A stretch of DNA of 64,000 nucleotides, from the NCBI RefSeq assembly GCF_003432485.1, contig NZ_QVNQ01000005.1, forward strand, positions 664,018 to 728,017, read 5' to 3'. The stretch comes from Actinomadura spongiicola. Lineage in GTDB: Bacteria; Actinomycetota; Actinomycetes; Streptosporangiales; Streptosporangiaceae. Positions 62,460 to 64,000 of this stretch are shown here, one piece after another. The notes below the pieces were generated by a model. The model ran no database searches. It had not been told where the DNA came from and worked only from the letters and a program-made list of their open reading frames with translations. How positions within the stretch are numbered: position 1 is the first letter of the stretch; each line of letters opens with the position of its first letter. A program made the position numbers and the translations under genes.

Positions 62460-63143
62460 TCAGACCAGGGTGGCTCGGGCGAGGTCTCCGGGCTCGGGCC
62501 CCGCCTGGGCGACGACGAGGCCGTCGGGGGTCCGGATGCTGGAGTGGCCGGCGGCCGGGTCGTAGCCGTCGCCCGCCCGGCCCGCGAAACTGGCGAAGGC
62601 CGCCCAGACGCCGTGGCCGGTCGCGGCGCGGTGGGCGCGTTCCTCCGGAACGGCCGGATCGGTGTCGCACACCCCGGCGAGGTAGACGTCGATGCCGAGG
62701 GCCGCGGTGTCGGCGAGGTGTCGCGGGACGCCGGTGTCCTTGCAGATGGCCAGGCCGAAGCGCCAGCCGTCGACGGTGACGACGGCGGGTCCGGGGCCGG
62801 GCTCGAACCGTTCGGCCTCCCTGTCGGAGAGCCACATCTTGCGGTAGGCGACGGCGACGCCGTCCCCGTCGACGCGGAGCATCGCGATGTGCTCGCCGAC
62901 CGGGGCGCCCACCAGGGCGACGGTGCCCGACTCGGCACAGGCGCCGACCAGGGGCGACAGGCGCGGGTCGGAGGGCTCGACCGCCTCGGCGTCCAACTGG
63001 TATCCGCTGACGGAGAGTTCGGGGAAGACGACCACCCTGGCCTGTGCGGCACGGATCGTCCCGACGTGCGCGGCCACGTTCGCCTCGACATGGCGCGGAA
63101 CGCAGGGCGGCTGGACGGCGGCGAGGCTCAGCGGGGCGGGCAT
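62460..63143 (-). CDS. Carbon-nitrogen hydrolase (nitrilase superfamily)
   Basis: 227 residues, near the short end for the family. The catalytic Glu (VVFPELSVSGY), Lys (YRKMWL) and Cys (LAICKDTG) are all present. Hydrolyses a nitrile or amide; substrate unknown. No operon partner. Confidence 0.9.
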   Translation of the reverse strand: MPAPLSLAAVQPPCVPRHVEANVAAHVGTIRAAQARVVVFPELSVSGYQLDAEAVEPSDPRLSPLVGACAESGTVALVGAPVGEHIAMLRVDGDGVAVAYRKMWLSDREAERFEPGPGPAVVTVDGWRFGLAICKDTGVPRHLADTAALGIDVYLAGVCDTDPAVPEERAHRAATGHGVWAAFASFAGRAGDGYDPAAGHSSIRTPDGLVVAQAGPEPGDLARATLV

Positions 63144-63326
63144 GCAGGCCTCCAAAAGCGGCAAACCAGGATGAATCCACAATGAACGGGATCGTCGGGG
63201 ATATGGGCGATCACCGTCCGGAACTTGACCCTTTCTTTCCGGTTCCGTCCAGGTCTGGAGCTTACAGTCGCAGTGAGGTACCCCCCGATTGTCATCCAGG
63301 TGAGGGACACGATCTTGGGGCGAACC

Positions 63327-63689
63327 ATGGATCTCGGAGTGGCGCGAGTGGAGATCACGGAGACCTGCGGAACGCTGTCGTTCCCCGAAGAGGTCGACCT
63401 GAGCAACGGCGACGCGATCCTCGAACAGGCCATCCGGCTGCTCGACTCCGGGACACCGGCCCTCATCCTCGACCTCACCGGGTGCGCGTTCTGCGACTCC
63501 AACGGGCTGAACGTGATCACGCGTTCGCAGATGCGGGCCACCGAACTCGGCGTGCCGATGTGGGTGGTGCTGCCGTCGCGCGGCATCGTCCGCCAGGTGT
63601 CGGACGTGGCGGGATTGCAGCGCCGGGTCGCCATCGCACCGGACGTGGCGACCGCTCGCGAGGCGCTCGCGGCCGCCGCGCACCGCTGA
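63327..63689 (+). CDS. STAS-domain anti-sigma factor antagonist
   Basis: 120 residues from ATG at 63327; GTG at 63300 possible. The phosphorylatable serine lies in GCAFCDSNGLNVI near residue 60. Antagonists of this group bind a serine-kinase anti-sigma factor and free an alternative sigma factor. No kinase gene is adjacent. Confidence 0.9.
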   Translation: MDLGVARVEITETCGTLSFPEEVDLSNGDAILEQAIRLLDSGTPALILDLTGCAFCDSNGLNVITRSQMRATELGVPMWVVLPSRGIVRQVSDVAGLQRRVAIAPDVATAREALAAAAHR

Positions 63690-63830
63690 GCGACGCGCCG
63701 CCCACAGATGATCTCTTTGCGTGATCTTGTGACGGCGCTGATCACGTGGCGGCGCGGACGGGGCATGGATGCCTGGGACCCATGCCTCGCGCCGGAGGCG
63801 GGTCCGTCGCCGACGAGCGGGAGCGGGCAC

Positions 63831-64000
63831 ATGCAGGTGAAGTTGGAGGCGGAGCTCGGTCGCATTCCGATTGTTGATGTCGCGCCGGTGGTGGGGTGTG
63901 GTCGGTGGCCTGCCAAGGCGGTGGTGGGTGAGACGGTCGAGGTGTCGGCGACGGTGTTCCGTGAGGGGCACGAGCGGTTGGGCGCGGCGGTGGTGTTGCG
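63831..64000 (+). CDS. glgE: Alpha-1,4-glucan:maltose-1-phosphate maltosyltransferase (partial)
   Basis: Only the first 56 residues are inside the window. GRIPIVDVAPVVGCGRWPAKAVVGETVEVSATVFREGH is the conserved N-terminal domain of GlgE, which builds alpha-glucan from maltose-1-phosphate. An in-frame ATG at 63765 would add 22 residues, but ATG at 63831 is nearer the usual GlgE start. Confidence 0.88.
   Translation, partial: MQVKLEAELGRIPIVDVAPVVGCGRWPAKAVVGETVEVSATVFREGHERLGAAVVL

Overview
The window looks like high-GC actinomycete chromosome. Evidence: GC-rich coding sequence throughout, heavy use of ATGA/GTGA start-stop overlaps, GTG and TTG starts, a GlgE-type maltosyltransferase start, an ECF42 sigma factor, a LigD-type polymerase and a STAS antagonist. 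I would guess a Streptosporangiales/Actinomadura-like genome, but nothing here proves the genus.

Layout. (1) 1-9.9 kb: an amide-utilisation locus. A minus-strand operon encodes a Tat-exported binding protein, two permeases and an ATPase of the polyamine-type ABC family, then an SDR dehydrogenase and an N,N-dimethylformamidase-like large subunit. A PLP decarboxylase runs off the left edge. A divergent GntR regulator and a second SDR face the other way. (2) 10.2-14.9 kb: ornithine-cyclodeaminase-family protein, class I aminotransferase and a YheO/DauR-like regulator on the minus strand. The regulator's 5' half and its twin palindromic operator are duplicated about 1.7 kb away, where the copy is fused in frame to a histidine-kinase core. 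(3) 15.0-37.0 kb: a biosynthetic gene cluster, the main feature of the window. An amino-acid N-hydroxylase, a stand-alone cupin, a DAO-type flavoenzyme and a methionyl-tRNA-synthetase-like protein with a fused carrier domain form a hydrazine (N-N bond) cassette. It continues without a break into a cyclization-adenylation-carrier NRPS with a cysteine code, an acyl ligase, a free carrier protein, a GNAT and a C45 Ntn amidohydrolase, all overlapping or nearly so. A LuxR-type regulator, a minus-strand KR/CLF-like/KS/ACP set, an EamA exporter, a type II thioesterase, a KASIII-like enzyme, a duplicated haem-oxygenase-like diiron oxidase and an acyl-CoA dehydrogenase complete it. (4) 37.0-39.3 kb: a membrane protein, a 51-residue protein and a 5'-truncated sensor-kinase fragment. 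(5) 39.3-53.1 kb: an aromatic catabolic island with maleylacetate reductase, hydroxyquinol 1,2-dioxygenase, two flavin monooxygenases, two amidohydrolases, an esterase, a semialdehyde dehydrogenase, an MFS transporter and two IclR regulators. (6) 53.4-64.0 kb: an O-methyltransferase with an unknown N-terminal domain, then ordinary chromosomal genes ending in the start of glgE.

How the cluster may work (inference): the hydroxylase makes an N-hydroxy amino acid. The MetRS-like protein activates a second amino acid, and the cupin helps join the two nitrogens. The flavoenzyme then releases a hydrazino acid such as hydrazinoacetic acid. The ligase, carrier protein and GNAT load and mask it, as described for triacsin. 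The cysteine NRPS and the discrete polyketide enzymes extend it, the C45 enzyme trims or transfers an acyl group, and the diiron oxidase and acyl-CoA dehydrogenase tailor it. Splitting the cupin from the MetRS-like protein, fusing a carrier to the latter, and adding a cysteine cyclization module is an arrangement I do not recognise from any named pathway.
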